Shown: positions 1-8,811, numbered from the stretch's first letter. The stretch is 64,000 nucleotides of DNA from Bacillus sp. EB01 (GCF_000613125.1 NZ_HG964497.1:2930971-2994970), one strand, 5' to 3'. A program made the numbers and translations. Notes: generated by a model not told the origin, from the letters alone.

Positions 1-646
1 AATCCGTTTTAAGGATAAACTCATTTAATAAGAGGATAATCTGTGCTGTAACAAATACACTGTCTTGCTGGCGGTCGTGGTAGCCCCAACTGCCGTTTTC
101 CTTTTGCTGCTTAATCAGATACGCAATTCCTTTTTGAATGATGTCTTTATTGGAAGGATCTTTTTCCAACAGAGCTCCTAGGATTAAGGCGGTGTCAAAA
201 ACATCGCTGTCATAACCTTCAGCAAGGCCCCATCCCCCATCCGTGCTTTGGGCACCCAAAAGAGTTTGAAGTTCCTTGCTGCCTTTTTGGGATAGGGTTC
301 TCGCCATAAAATCAAAATTAGCAGTTTCCTGATTCTTTAACCATTCTGATGATTTTAGAAGTGAGGCATCATTTGGCAGGCTCTCAGTCAGGTACTTCGT
401 GATTTCCGAAGTATTCCTCATCTTTTCAGCAAAATGAGTTCCCCAGCTGCCATCCTGGTTTTGGCTGCCTGTGAGCCAGCTTTGCCCAGTCGAAATGCTT
501 TGCTCAATCTCTGCCTTTGTAGCAGTTGGAACAGCATTTTCCGCCAACCCATTTGCCGGCATTACAGAAAATGCTGTGAAGAAAATGACAAGTGTCAAAA
601 TCAACGATTTTCTGCATCCCGAATGGTTAGTGTTTAACCATTTCAT
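1..646 (-). CDS. exported prenyltransferase/squalene-oxidase-repeat protein, 3' end outside window
   Basis: The reading frame starts at an ATG (646) preceded by a perfect AAGGAGG and runs off the left edge, so only about 215 N-terminal residues are visible. A signal peptide with a hydrophobic core (about residues 13-33) is followed by repeated QDGSWG / TDGGWG / ENGSWG motifs, about 50-60 residues apart. These are the QW-type repeats of the alpha/alpha-barrel terpene cyclase and squalene oxidase repeat superfamily. Secreted Bacillus members of this type are usually surface proteins of unknown activity rather than true cyclases, because the catalytic DxDD region is not seen here. Whether a cell-wall anchor or a DUF4430-like tail follows cannot be judged. 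Confidence 0.75.
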   Translation of the reverse strand, partial: MKWLNTNHSGCRKSLILTLVIFFTAFSVMPANGLAENAVPTATKAEIEQSISTGQSWLTGSQNQDGSWGTHFAEKMRNTSEITKYLTESLPNDASLLKSSEWLKNQETANFDFMARTLSQKGSKELQTLLGAQSTDGGWGLAEGYDSDVFDTALILGALLEKDPSNKDIIQKGIAYLIKQQKENGSWGYHDRQQDSVFVTAQIILLLNEFILKTD

Positions 647-1090
647 TCGCTTTCCTCCTTTTAAAAATATAAACAACATATTAATAGTATCAATTAAGAC
701 TGGAAATTTTTGTCGAAGTATGGCATTATTGGTAATTTTTATGTAAAAAAAGAGACGGTTCTCATCTGTTGCAATGAAAACTGTCCCCTATTTACTATTA
801 AGCAAAAAACGCGTCATCGGAAGTTTCATCTACTTCAAACTTCCTTCCCCGCGGCTTCAATACGGGTTCTTACGAGGATAACCGCTAGGTCCTAATGCAG
901 CTGGCGACTGTTGTGGCCAATCCATACACAGACTCGTTCTCCGGAAAAAGGATGAGGTTGACGCGGATGTCGTTCAATTCTACATCCCCTGCCTGAATGA
1001 ATTATTTTCTAGTTCCTCCAATAATATTTTCAATATTATGGTAAAATCAAAGAACACTAGGGACGACTAAAATCTATTCGGGGGTTAGAA
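647..1090. other. intergenic, no gene; one GGGACGG-type hairpin
   Basis: The short frames here have no ribosome binding site and no recognisable product. The stretch holds one degenerate member of the dispersed GGGACGG hairpin family (751-790) and, just upstream of the next gene, a perfect inverted repeat TAATATT-TTC-AATATTA (1022-1038) that could be an operator or part of a promoter. Confidence 0.5.
751..790. repeat. GGGACGG-type imperfect hairpin (copy 1)
   Basis: The left arm reads AGAGACGGTTCTCAT and the right arm ATGAAAACTGTCCCCT. It matches the arms of the hairpins at 2005, 3335, 4221, 23347, 31465, 31671 and 39722. It lies between two divergent genes, so a terminator role is unlikely for this copy. 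Confidence 0.6.
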
Positions 1091-1996
1091 ATGGCATCCA
1101 TAACCTACACAGTTATTTTATTAGGCAGTTTCTTTTATTTAGTGAGAAAAAGCGAAGAGCCAGAGCCTAATTTTCCTTTGAAAATGATAGGATACTTTGT
1201 ACTAGGTTCATTTGCTTTCCACTTTAATCTCATTTCAATACCGCTTGGATTTATTGTGTACCTGCTGCTTTTTCGCCCGAAGCTGAATGTAAATATTAAG
1301 CGAACCGCCTCTGTTTTTGGTTTCCTTACATTCATCGTCGTTCAGTGGCTTTTGCCTTTTGCGAATCTGGAATGGCAAGGCCGTGCTGTATCCATCGAAC
1401 ATAAGCTAGGGTCGGTTTATACGATAAACTTCCAAGAGGAATATGAACGAATCCGGCACGAATTAGACTTGGAGAATAACAGTTTGAGTCTCCAGGATTT
1501 TGTAGTTGAATATAATAAAAAGGGCACAATCAGAGATCTACATTTGGAACTGATCAGCTCAGAGGACAAGGGCTTAAAACATTATACAATACAATATGAT
1601 AGTGAAAAAAACAGATATCGGGTTGTTCACAGTCAGCTTGATAACTGGCTTCAATACGACCGGTTAGTTGACGCTGACCTTTTCTTTAAAAATCTCGGTG
1701 TCCTTGATATTCAAGATATTACAAGATCCAAAGGCGACTTTTCTTATTATGTTATAAGAAGTTCAGGAGAATGGATGGAATATGATACAGATAATCAAGG
1801 TGGTTTTATTGTAAACAATGGAAAAATACAAGAAGTTGATCAAGACCAGTTACCTGTAGAGGGTTACTCTGTTGCAACTTATGCAATGAAAAAAACGCAC
1901 GAAGAAAAAAATGAACATGGAAACATTATTGAAGAGGCCTATGAAAGTACCGAATCAACTTCTTATCTATTTGAAGTAAATTCTATCGAAGACTAA
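1091..1996 (+). CDS. membrane-anchored protein of unknown function
   Basis: I do not recognise the family. The 301-residue product has three hydrophobic segments in its first 100 residues (about 4-18, 30-57 and 70-90), so the N-terminus is membrane embedded. A soluble 200-residue domain follows, rich in charged and aromatic residues, with no catalytic motif I can identify. The start follows a weak GGGGG-like ribosome binding site. A GGGACGG-type hairpin lies directly behind the stop codon. No neighbour suggests a function: the next gene is the separate Excalibur/sortase pair. Confidence 0.65.
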   Translation: MASITYTVILLGSFFYLVRKSEEPEPNFPLKMIGYFVLGSFAFHFNLISIPLGFIVYLLLFRPKLNVNIKRTASVFGFLTFIVVQWLLPFANLEWQGRAVSIEHKLGSVYTINFQEEYERIRHELDLENNSLSLQDFVVEYNKKGTIRDLHLELISSEDKGLKHYTIQYDSEKNRYRVVHSQLDNWLQYDRLVDADLFFKNLGVLDIQDITRSKGDFSYYVIRSSGEWMEYDTDNQGGFIVNNGKIQEVDQDQLPVEGYSVATYAMKKTHEEKNEHGNIIEEAYESTESTSYLFEVNSIED

Positions 1997-2004
1997 AAGA
2001 AATT

Positions 2005-2046
2005 TAGGGACGGTTTTCATCTGCTACAGATGAGAAACGTCCCTAT
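2005..2046 (+). terminator. GGGACGG-type hairpin (copy 2), probable terminator
   Basis: TAGGGACGGTTTTCAT pairs with ATGAGAAACGTCCCTA around a short loop, starting ten bases after the stop codon at 1996. There is no long T-run, so termination strength is uncertain. Confidence 0.6.
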
Positions 2047-2198
2047 ACACGTTATAGGTGTCCTTTTTCCTAAAAGAACAAATTTTCTGGGAACTACATA
2101 CCATTTTTGTTAATAATCTATTAAATTATTTGTTATTTCGACTTTATTCCCATAAAATTGGTTACGTTCACAATCTTACTCTAGGAGGAGGAAACGTA

Positions 2199-2621
2199 AT
2201 GAAGAAATTTATCGTTTCATTTTTGTCGTTTGCTTTCTTGTTGGTAGGTTATTCGAATGCAGCTTTTGCTGAGGCGGACAGGGATTGTGGTGAATTTTCT
2301 AGTAACGAAGAAGTTATGAGCTTCTGGCATTCCAACGGGTACAGTGCAACTAATGACCCTCATGATTTGGACAGGGACAATGACGGGCTGCCTTGTGAGG
2401 TTTCTCAATCTGAATATGATAATTTCGTAGCAACACAAACGTCAAGCAATGATGATAATTCCAATGATAATTCTAATGATACCTCAGGTTCAACAGATTC
2501 GACCACTGAAGGTGAAGCATTGCCAGAAACAGCTTCCAATTCGATTACTATGATTGGGCTGGGGGCAGGCTTAGCATTACTTGGCTATCTTCTTGTTTTC
2601 CGTAAAAAGCAGACAAGCTAA
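2199..2621 (+). CDS. LPXTG-anchored Excalibur calcium-binding surface protein
   Basis: The ATG at 2199 follows GGAGGAGG and opens a clear signal peptide (residues 1-25, cleavage near AFA-EA). The upstream in-frame extension has no ribosome binding site. Residues about 30-70 form an Excalibur domain: two cysteines and a DxDxDG calcium loop, DRDNDGLPCE. A low-complexity Asn/Asp/Ser/Thr linker leads to the sorting signal LPETA, a hydrophobic span and a short KKQ tail. The protein should be exported, cleaved at LPET-A and joined to peptidoglycan. The class D sortase gene immediately downstream is the obvious processing enzyme. The ligand or role is unknown. Confidence 0.87.
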   Translation: MKKFIVSFLSFAFLLVGYSNAAFAEADRDCGEFSSNEEVMSFWHSNGYSATNDPHDLDRDNDGLPCEVSQSEYDNFVATQTSSNDDNSNDNSNDTSGSTDSTTEGEALPETASNSITMIGLGAGLALLGYLLVFRKKQTS

Positions 2622-2634
2622 GATTCGCAACACA

Positions 2635-2667
2635 GGGAAAACGGCAAAACCTCATTGCCGTTTTTCC
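2635..2667 (+). terminator. intercistronic hairpin with T-run between Excalibur gene and sortase
   Basis: GGAAAACGGCAA pairs with TTGCCGTTTTTCC and ends in five T residues, only four bases before the sortase ribosome binding site. It can act as an attenuator, giving more substrate than sortase from one transcript. Confidence 0.75.
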
Positions 2668-2682
2668 ATTGAGGTGACTATT

Positions 2683-3333
2683 ATGAGTAGGGTTGTACTA
2701 GGATATTTTCTTATTATAACTGGAGTTCTATTGGGTTCTTATCATTTATTCGAATGGCACATAGGCCGGTCAGCTGCTGAGGAAATGACAAGAGAAGAGC
2801 TTTCCGCTATAAAACGGGAAACTGCACCTCCCCTGAACTTAAAGGCTGAAGAAGAGGTTATCCCGGATACTATGAATATGAAGCCAAAGGCCAGCGGACC
2901 TAAAGCAACTCCACAATCGGCTGCCAATTTTTCGAAAGGTGAAAAGGTCGCTTATCTGATGATTCCAAAGCTTAATCGGAAATATTCAGTTTACTGGGGA
3001 ACGGATGAAAGAACTTTAAAAAAGGGAGTTGGTATGTTTTCCAGCAAACTCACCACTCCGCCTGATGGTGGTGGACATACCGTATTAAGCGGCCACAGGG
3101 ACACTGTTTTTTACGGGCTGGATGAATTAAAGGATGGAGACCTATTGACTATTTCTTTTAACAACTCTATCTATACGTACAAAATAAACAAGATTTTCAT
3201 CACCGATCCTGATGATCGAAGCGTCATTGTAAAAAAAGACAGCCCAACCCTAACATTGACAACATGCTATCCCTTTAATTATGTCGGCAGTGCTCCCGAA
3301 CGTTACATCATTCAGGCTGAACTGCTTAACTAA
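2683..3333 (+). CDS. class D sortase
   Basis: This 216-residue transpeptidase has one N-terminal membrane anchor (about residues 4-22) and a C-terminal sortase beta-barrel. The catalytic triad is visible: His near 138 in SGHRDT, Cys near 194 in LTTCYPF and Arg near 207 in ERYIIQA. The ATG at 2683 follows GAGGTGA; the longer in-frame start at 2581 lies inside the preceding gene. TLTTCYPF and the short C-terminus fit class D (YhcS-like) enzymes, which anchor LPxTA/S proteins during sporulation or in stationary phase. The LPETA protein directly upstream is its likely substrate. Confidence 0.88.
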   Translation: MSRVVLGYFLIITGVLLGSYHLFEWHIGRSAAEEMTREELSAIKRETAPPLNLKAEEEVIPDTMNMKPKASGPKATPQSAANFSKGEKVAYLMIPKLNRKYSVYWGTDERTLKKGVGMFSSKLTTPPDGGGHTVLSGHRDTVFYGLDELKDGDLLTISFNNSIYTYKINKIFITDPDDRSVIVKKDSPTLTLTTCYPFNYVGSAPERYIIQAELLN

Positions 3334-3334
3334 A

Positions 3335-3366
3335 TAGGGACGTTTCTCACCTGCGGCGCATGAGAA
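3335..3366. terminator. GGGACGG-type hairpin (copy 3) between convergent genes
   Basis: ATAGGGACGTTTCTCA pairs with TGAGAAACGTCCCT. It begins two bases after the sortase stop codon and lies 23 bases from the end of the convergent oxidoreductase gene, so it can serve both as a bidirectional terminator. Confidence 0.7.
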
Positions 3367-3388
3367 ACGTCCCTTCTTCATCTTTTAT

Positions 3389-4033
3389 TTATAAACTTTT
3401 AATTGCCTCCTCGATTTGCGTTTCCCCTGAAACTAAATCAAAAGCCTTATTATATGCATTTTCATGATCAATAACTGCCAGAATCGTCTTTGCTACATCC
3501 TCCCTCGGAATCGAACCTCGCTCCAGGTTTTCCGCTAAAGTTACCTTGCCTGTTCCCGGTTCATTCAGTAGACCTCCCGGGCGAATAATCGTGTAGTTGA
3601 GCCCGCTTTGAACGAGCATCCGATCCGCATAGTGCTTTGCGACGTAATAAGGCTTAATTTGCTCATTCCAATTTTCCCGGTTATGAGCCTGAAGCGCACT
3701 TACCATGATGAATCGCCCTACTCCTGCCCTTTCAGCAGCTTCCATCATTTTCACCGCTCCATCTAGATCAATCAGCAGCGTTTTATCCAGTCCCGTATGC
3801 CCGCCTGAACCGGCCGAAAACACAACTGCGTCACAGCCTTTCACTGTCTCCCCAAGTTCCTCAACTGTTCCCTCAAGATTGCCTAATACCGCTTCTATAC
3901 CGGATTGTTCATACTTCCTTGCTTGCTCTTCTTTCCGTACAAATGCCTTGACGGTGTGCTTGCTGCTATCATGTAACAGATTCACTAATTGCTTTCCGAT
4001 TTGGCCGTTTGCCCCGACTACTAAAACTTTCAA
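3389..4033 (-). CDS. yhfK: NAD(P)-binding atypical SDR, YhfK-like
   Basis: The 214-residue protein has the Rossmann nucleotide motif GANGQIG at residues 7-13, a central VVFSAGSGG segment and YYVAKHYAD carrying the Tyr-x3-Lys pair. This is the layout of atypical short-chain dehydrogenases of the NmrA/YwnB/YhfK type. Length and sequence strongly resemble B. subtilis YhfK. The physiological substrate of that family is not established, although its members respond to stress. It is monocistronic and convergent with the sortase gene. Confidence 0.85.
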   Translation of the reverse strand: MKVLVVGANGQIGKQLVNLLHDSSKHTVKAFVRKEEQARKYEQSGIEAVLGNLEGTVEELGETVKGCDAVVFSAGSGGHTGLDKTLLIDLDGAVKMMEAAERAGVGRFIMVSALQAHNRENWNEQIKPYYVAKHYADRMLVQSGLNYTIIRPGGLLNEPGTGKVTLAENLERGSIPREDVAKTILAVIDHENAYNKAFDLVSGETQIEEAIKSL

Positions 4034-4395
4034 AATAGGAACCCCTTTCCGATTCTTTCATTCTTTTCGTATCTTTATTAAACTACCCTTTTTGCACTGC
4101 TATAAAATCTAAAATGCTCATTCAGATATCTACCTTAATAAATGAATCTAATTTTCCGTCACCAACGAGTAATGAATTAGACTTAAAATTATTTTATTAT
4201 ATGAACTCTTACAATAAAATTAGGGACGGTTCCATCCCACAGATAAGAACTGTCCCCTAATTTACACTAAAAAGAATATTTTCCAATAATTAATAAACAA
4301 TAGTTTTATTGATATACTAAACATGCCTCTAACACCACAATACACTCCCTCACACTTCAGGCAAAAACCCCTTCGGAAAGCAGGTTGAAAACAGT
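4034..4395. other. intergenic between divergent genes, with hairpin copy 4
   Basis: No coding sequence is evident. It contains the GGGACGG-type hairpin at 4221-4259 and A/T-rich DNA on both sides that must hold the divergent promoters; I see no convincing -35/-10 pair. Confidence 0.5.
4221..4259. repeat. GGGACGG-type hairpin (copy 4)
   Basis: TAGGGACGGTTCCATC is followed by GATAAGAACTGTCCCCTA. The arms pair imperfectly. It sits between divergent genes, where a terminator is not needed, which argues for a dispersed repeat rather than purely for termination. Confidence 0.6.
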
Positions 4396-5265
4396 ATGAA
4401 AAAAAGGCCACTATGCAGCTGCGGCAGCGGATTAGCGGCGGAACATTGCTGCGAAAAATTCCAGATCCATTCCTTTACTATCCCCTTCACCAAGTCCCAA
4501 ACCCGCGAAAAGATACTTAAAAAACTCCAGATTGGTTCAAAATTTCAAATGAGAAACCGCGCACTTGCCTTCTTCTATGGAGACGACCTTATTGCCTACA
4601 AACTTGGCAAACCAAAAGACCCCAACCGAAATGAATTTCTCTTTCACCTCTCCTACTATCTCACTGATTATCTTGAAGATTTAAGTCCCTCATCCTGGCA
4701 GGAATGCACTCCACTTTTTTGGGAAGAATTCATCTCTACCTACTTCCCAGGCAGAATTTTAATTTCAAAGACCGCCGATAAAACTGAAGAATTTTTTACA
4801 GAACTTCGGAAATTTGTCCGTTGGCTTGATCGCAAAACTGGAACTGCCTGGTTCAAAACTGTTGAGGATTTTATACGTATGAATAAGGATGATATAAAAA
4901 CAGGGGAAGCAGCACTGAATTCCCTTGTCCTCCATCATTTCCCTCATATCCATGATCACGATTTTGATATTCAAAAAGATTTTGAAGCAGATCAACAGCG
5001 CTTGGGTACACTGATCCATTCTGCTGATGGATTATTTGAAGTACAGACAGTCATAGATGATGTGTTTGTCCTTAACAATTTCGAAGACGGTAAGACCTAT
5101 CACACTAAAGGTCTGCCCAACTGCATTTTGCCCGGAATCTTGTTAAAAGGAGCAATTGGCAAAAGGAAACATGATTTCTTCTGGAGATGGTGCGCTACAG
5201 GCGCAGTATTTCCAAAGAGCTCAAAAAAGTTTATGCGAACCGAAAAAACAGTAATAATTTTATAA
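4396..5265 (+). CDS. protein with N-terminal SEC-C-like zinc motif, function unknown
   Basis: The first 20 residues carry CSCGSGLAAEHCC, a SEC-C-type zinc-binding knuckle like that at the C-terminus of SecA and in several RNA- or protein-binding adaptors. The remaining 270 residues are soluble, rich in aromatic and charged residues, and match no family I can name. There is no signal peptide or membrane segment. The start lacks a strong ribosome binding site (CAGGTTGAAAAC upstream). It stands alone, followed by a strong hairpin shared with the convergent gene. Confidence 0.65.
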   Translation: MKKRPLCSCGSGLAAEHCCEKFQIHSFTIPFTKSQTREKILKKLQIGSKFQMRNRALAFFYGDDLIAYKLGKPKDPNRNEFLFHLSYYLTDYLEDLSPSSWQECTPLFWEEFISTYFPGRILISKTADKTEEFFTELRKFVRWLDRKTGTAWFKTVEDFIRMNKDDIKTGEAALNSLVLHHFPHIHDHDFDIQKDFEADQQRLGTLIHSADGLFEVQTVIDDVFVLNNFEDGKTYHTKGLPNCILPGILLKGAIGKRKHDFFWRWCATGAVFPKSSKKFMRTEKTVIIL

Positions 5266-5277
5266 AAAGTCATAAAT

Positions 5278-5319
5278 AAAGGGCCGTCCTCCCGAGCTTT
5301 TGCTGGAGTCAGGCCCTTA
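5278..5319. terminator. bidirectional terminator between convergent genes
   Basis: AAAGGGCC pairs with GGCCCTTA with further partial pairing inside (GTCCTCC with GGAGTC). It is placed 13 bases after one stop codon and 70 bases from the other. Its arms resemble the GGGACGG family with altered inner bases. Confidence 0.65.
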
Positions 5320-5388
5320 TGATTCACCTACACAATAAAACTATCTTTTAAGGTACTCATCTTAAGCGGTTGCACTTCTACAACCACC

Positions 5389-5844
5389 TTACACGTTCAC
5401 ATTTTCAATTTCCCTAATTTTATTCGCGACAGTCAGCGTCAATTCTTCAGTGGTTTTGGGGACGAAATTCTTCAGAACGCTATTGGCCATAGAAGCCGTT
5501 GCCCCACGCGCCGTAATATTCAGGCAGCCAGTCATCCTAGTGAAATTGCCGTCCAGCCTTTTCGCTTCAAAATATCCATTTCCAGCAAACTTATCCGAAA
5601 GTCCTGTCAGGTCAAACGTGACACGGTTAGGCTCCTCCCACTTTGTAATGTCCACTTTCAATTTAATTGTTTTCTTTATGAAACCAAGATCGCCCTTAAA
5701 GGCCCAGGTCGATTCCATATCACTTATGATTTCGTGTTCAATATACCCTGGAACAAGTGGTGCCCAATTATTAATCGAACTTACAAAGCCCCAAACTTTT
5801 TCAATTGGTACAGACAAGTCTACGCTGTGTACTCCGCTTGGCAT
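5389..5844 (-). CDS. SRPBCC / CoxG-family protein
   Basis: The 151-residue product fits the START/Bet v1-like SRPBCC fold. It has an N-terminal beta strand with SVDLSVPIEKVWGFV, a central basic/aromatic beta-sheet stretch and a long C-terminal helix starting near NFVPKTTEELT. The pattern is that of the CO-dehydrogenase subunit G (CoxG) family. In organisms without CO dehydrogenase these proteins are lipid- or polyketide-binding proteins of unknown role, and no cox genes are nearby. The start is preceded by AGGAGGTA. It is monocistronic. Confidence 0.75.
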   Translation of the reverse strand: MPSGVHSVDLSVPIEKVWGFVSSINNWAPLVPGYIEHEIISDMESTWAFKGDLGFIKKTIKLKVDITKWEEPNRVTFDLTGLSDKFAGNGYFEAKRLDGNFTRMTGCLNITARGATASMANSVLKNFVPKTTEELTLTVANKIREIENVNV

Positions 5845-6342
5845 GATATACCTCCTGCTCTTGTATTATTTCACCGCTTCCAACCCTCCTATGTTACGTT
5901 GGTTAGCAGCTGTACTACCGGACTGGTACCCCATTTCATACCTGGTTTAATCGCGGGTAGGTCCTCTCCCCGAAATGGTCATCATTAGTTGATTATCTTT
6001 GGATTGCTATCTAAAACTAACCATGGTGGGGATTTATCCGGATACTTTGCGTTACTTCATACTATTCAAGAAACTTCCTTTGCATGTGTTTATATGGAGA
6101 ACCTCCTTCACAAAGCGTTTTCCACTTTTCTAATTTCTATGGGCACCTTCCTGAGTTCTATGGGCACTTCGGTGGAATTACACAATCTTTGTCCCCACAA
6201 AAAAGCCCGTCACTCCCAGGACGTCGATTCAGTAGCACTCGACGTCACATGGGCCGTGACAGGCATTCAGGCAAATTAGGGACAACTCCCATATGCCGTT
6301 TTAATGTAAAATTTCACTATTGTGGAGTTTAAAACTGGTGTC
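5845..6342. other. intergenic, decayed-looking, with a perfect hairpin
   Basis: The short frames here lack ribosome binding sites and protein-like composition. A 12-base direct repeat TTCTATGGGCAC occurs twice around 6135-6175. A hairpin with perfect arms GACGTCGA / TCGACGTC (6220-6227 and 6239-6246) lies inside outer GCCCGTCAC / GGCCGTGACAGGC flanks, a relative of the GTGACAGGC repeats found elsewhere in the window. Confidence 0.5.
6205..6264. repeat. hairpin of the GTGACAGGC-type repeat family
   Basis: The inner stem of eight perfect pairs has an 11-base loop; CCCA / TGGG extends it. The flanking GTCAC and GTGACAGGC are shared with elements at 22242, 41803, 54148 and 55870. It is 80 bases downstream of the transporter ATPase gene and could also end that transcript. 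Confidence 0.5.
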
Positions 6343-7041
6343 TCAGCAGAACAACAGCTCCGGTTCTTGTTGCTTCCCTTTCACTGATGACATCTTTACT
6401 TTTCCATTTTCAATATAGACAATACGGTCCGCCATGGCTTTTGCATCATCCTTGTCATGAGTTACGAATATGGACGTTATACCAGTCTGTTTAATCAAGT
6501 CCCTGAGCTCGCCTCTAATTTTTTTCTGCAAGTCCGCATCAAGATTGCTGAAGGGCTCATCGAGAATTAATAAAGATGGCTCAGGAGCCAGCGCTCTTGC
6601 CAGTGCCACCCGCTGTTGTTGTCCACCGCTTAACTCATGAGGGTAACGGTCTGCATAGTCACTAAGATTTACAAGGTTCAGCATTTCCTCAAGACGTGCA
6701 TGCTTATCTTTCCTGCTCTTCTTTTTCAACCCGAACAAAATATTTTTTTCCACGGTCATATGCGGGAAAAGAGCATAATCCTGGAATACAAACCCGATTC
6801 CACGTTTTTCAGGCTGGACGAAAGTGCGATGATCACAAACGGTTTCGCCGCCAATGGTAATTGTTCCGTTTCCGGGAGTTTCAAGGCCGGCAATCAACCT
6901 AAGAATCGTACTTTTTCCGCTTCCGCTCGCGCCAAGAATCGCAACAATTTCACCTTTTTCTATATCCAGGTTAAAGTCCTTGATGACAGCTTCCTTTGCA
7001 TTTCTATACGTATACTGTAGGTTACTGATATTTACAAACAT
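6343..7041 (-). CDS. ferric-iron ABC transporter ATPase (FbpC-type)
   Basis: This is the cytoplasmic ATPase of the iron importer encoded by the next two genes. Seen in the sequence: Walker A GASGSGKST near residue 36, Q-loop VFQDYALFPH, signature LSGGQQQRV, Walker B LLILDEP and switch His in FVTHD. At 232 residues it lacks the C-terminal TOBE/regulatory domain of Neisseria or Escherichia FbpC (about 340 residues). It ends soon after the switch region, so regulation by that domain is absent. Its start codon is directly joined to the permease stop, which implies translational coupling. Confidence 0.88.
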   Translation of the reverse strand: MFVNISNLQYTYRNAKEAVIKDFNLDIEKGEIVAILGASGSGKSTILRLIAGLETPGNGTITIGGETVCDHRTFVQPEKRGIGFVFQDYALFPHMTVEKNILFGLKKKSRKDKHARLEEMLNLVNLSDYADRYPHELSGGQQQRVALARALAPEPSLLILDEPFSNLDADLQKKIRGELRDLIKQTGITSIFVTHDKDDAKAMADRIVYIENGKVKMSSVKGKQQEPELLFC

Positions 7042-8690
7042 TAGCTGCTCTCCTTATCTGCAAGTTTATGGAAAAAGAAAATGAAAATCGCACTAAATAG
7101 GATGATTATTAACGAGGCCAATGACGCTTCCTGTACTCTTTCATCGTTTGCATACTTGAACGCCTGCGTGGCTAAGGTTGAAAAATTGAAGGGCTGTAAA
7201 AATAACGTCAATGGCAGCTCTTTCAGAATATCGACAAACACTAGAATAAAGCCACTAAGCACAGCTCCCTTTACCAGCGGAAGGTCGACCTTGAAAAACG
7301 TCTTCATAGTGGAAGCACCCAACATCCGGGATGCTTCTGTAAAACTGTTCCCAACCTTTTCAAACCCTGATTCAATCGAATTATATCCTATTGCCAAAAA
7401 GCGGATAATATAGGCTGAAATCAGCATGGCCAAGGTAGTTCGCCAGACAATCGTCGGCACCAGGCCAATTTTTAACAACAGATGTTTATTCGTCGTATCC
7501 AGCCAGAGAAAAATTGTAATAAACGCTATGGCAATCGCCGCTCCAGGGATCGAATAACCCAAAGTCGTCACCCTGGAAACCAATTTCGCTGCAATCCCCG
7601 AGTTCATCCTGGTAAAGTTGGCAATCACAAGCCCGATAATCACGATAATGATACTTGCGATTGCAGCTACATAAATCGAGTTATAAGCAAGTATCAGGAA
7701 ATCCTTATTCAGCACTTTCTCATATGTCATGAACGCCCATCTAACCAGCTGAAGAAAGGGAATGATAAAAGCAATTGAAAAGATTCCAAAAGTATAGGCA
7801 CATACAAGCCATGCCTTCATGCCCTTTAGCTTTTTCGGCTGTACAGGCCGAACCTTCGTAGTTGAAAAGCTATATCGTTTTCTTCCCTGCAAAACCTTCT
7901 CAAGAACGAGGACAATGATGACCAAGAGCATCAGTGAACCGGCAAGCTTGAGCGCAGAATCAAGATCTTTCATCCCGTACCATGTCCGGAATATTGAAGT
8001 ACTAAAAGTCTGGATCCCAAAGTAGCTGACAACCCCATAATCATTGAGGACTTCCAAAATGACTAGCGTTACACTTCCAACAATGGATGCTTTGGAAATC
8101 GGCAATGCAACTCGAAAAAATATTCTTAATGGGCCTCCCCCGAGAAGGCGGGCATTTTCAATCATGGACGAAGATTGATTTTGAAAAAAACTTTTTGTAA
8201 TCGTATATACGTAGGGAAACAGAGTCACGGTGAAAATAAAAACTGCCCCCTGAATATTCATTATGTTAAAGTACTGCTGGTTAACTGTGATATCAAATGA
8301 ATTCCTAAGGGTAGTTTGAATAACCCCGGTGTAGTTAACGATTCCGTGGTACGTATAGGCAGCGATATACGGTGGAATGGCCAAGGGCAAAATCAACGCC
8401 CACTTCAGGAATTTCTTGAGTGGGAAATCATACATGGCCACAAGCCATGCGAGACTTGTTCCTACTATGGTTGTTGCAATCGCGGTGAAAAAAATTATCA
8501 CCAGCGTATTCCGAATATAATCCTTTAATAAATATTCCTTAATATGCTCCCAGTTTTCATTCGGCTCGGTAAAAAGCTGAACTCCAATAATGAGGTTCGG
8601 TATGATGATGATTGTAACGAAGGCCAGGCTAAGCAAGGACCAAATATTTAATTGTTGTTTTACAAGCCTCCTCAATCTCAACACCGACAC
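7041..8690 (-). CDS. ferric-iron ABC transporter permease (FbpB-type, fused double permease)
   Basis: The 549-residue integral membrane protein contains two homologous permease halves of about six membrane segments each. Each half has an EAA-like cytoplasmic loop: ENARLLGGGPLRIFFRVALPI near 180 and EASRMLGASTMKTFFKVDLPL near 460. This duplicated architecture is typical of FbpB/ThiP-like iron permeases. It forms the channel through which the lipoprotein-bound Fe3+ enters, energised by the adjacent ATPase. It lies 120 bases downstream of the binding-protein gene, with a hairpin in the gap. Confidence 0.9.
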   Translation of the reverse strand: MSVLRLRRLVKQQLNIWSLLSLAFVTIIIIPNLIIGVQLFTEPNENWEHIKEYLLKDYIRNTLVIIFFTAIATTIVGTSLAWLVAMYDFPLKKFLKWALILPLAIPPYIAAYTYHGIVNYTGVIQTTLRNSFDITVNQQYFNIMNIQGAVFIFTVTLFPYVYTITKSFFQNQSSSMIENARLLGGGPLRIFFRVALPISKASIVGSVTLVILEVLNDYGVVSYFGIQTFSTSIFRTWYGMKDLDSALKLAGSLMLLVIIVLVLEKVLQGRKRYSFSTTKVRPVQPKKLKGMKAWLVCAYTFGIFSIAFIIPFLQLVRWAFMTYEKVLNKDFLILAYNSIYVAAIASIIIVIIGLVIANFTRMNSGIAAKLVSRVTTLGYSIPGAAIAIAFITIFLWLDTTNKHLLLKIGLVPTIVWRTTLAMLISAYIIRFLAIGYNSIESGFEKVGNSFTEASRMLGASTMKTFFKVDLPLVKGAVLSGFILVFVDILKELPLTLFLQPFNFSTLATQAFKYANDERVQEASLASLIIILFSAIFIFFFHKLADKESS

Positions 8691-8710
8691 TCCCTATAAA
8701 TAAACACTAT

Positions 8711-8738
8711 TGGGAGGATGCTTAAAGTAACATCCCCC
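8711..8738 (-). promoter_or_regulatory. intercistronic hairpin between binding protein and permease
   Basis: GGGAGGATG pairs with CATCCCCCC around a ten-base loop. No T-run follows on the coding strand, so it probably protects the upstream mRNA or lowers permease expression rather than ending transcription fully. A weak Fur-like sequence (8751-8767, AATTTCATTCTCATT) lies just upstream. Confidence 0.5.
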
Positions 8739-8811
8739 CTAAATATAACGAATTTCATTCTCATTTAGATACTGAATTTATTGTGAACAATGCAGTGAAG
8801 GTTGCTTCAGA

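Noticed and set aside
2058-2198. Longer N-terminus for the Excalibur protein (start at 2058)
   Set aside because: The extension has no ribosome binding site and would bury the signal peptide that starts at the well-placed ATG at 2199.
5989-6332. Overlapping open frames of 82-96 codons between the CoxG-like gene and the iron transporter
   Set aside because: No ribosome binding site, protein-unlike composition, and both frames run through the perfect hairpin at 6220-6246.
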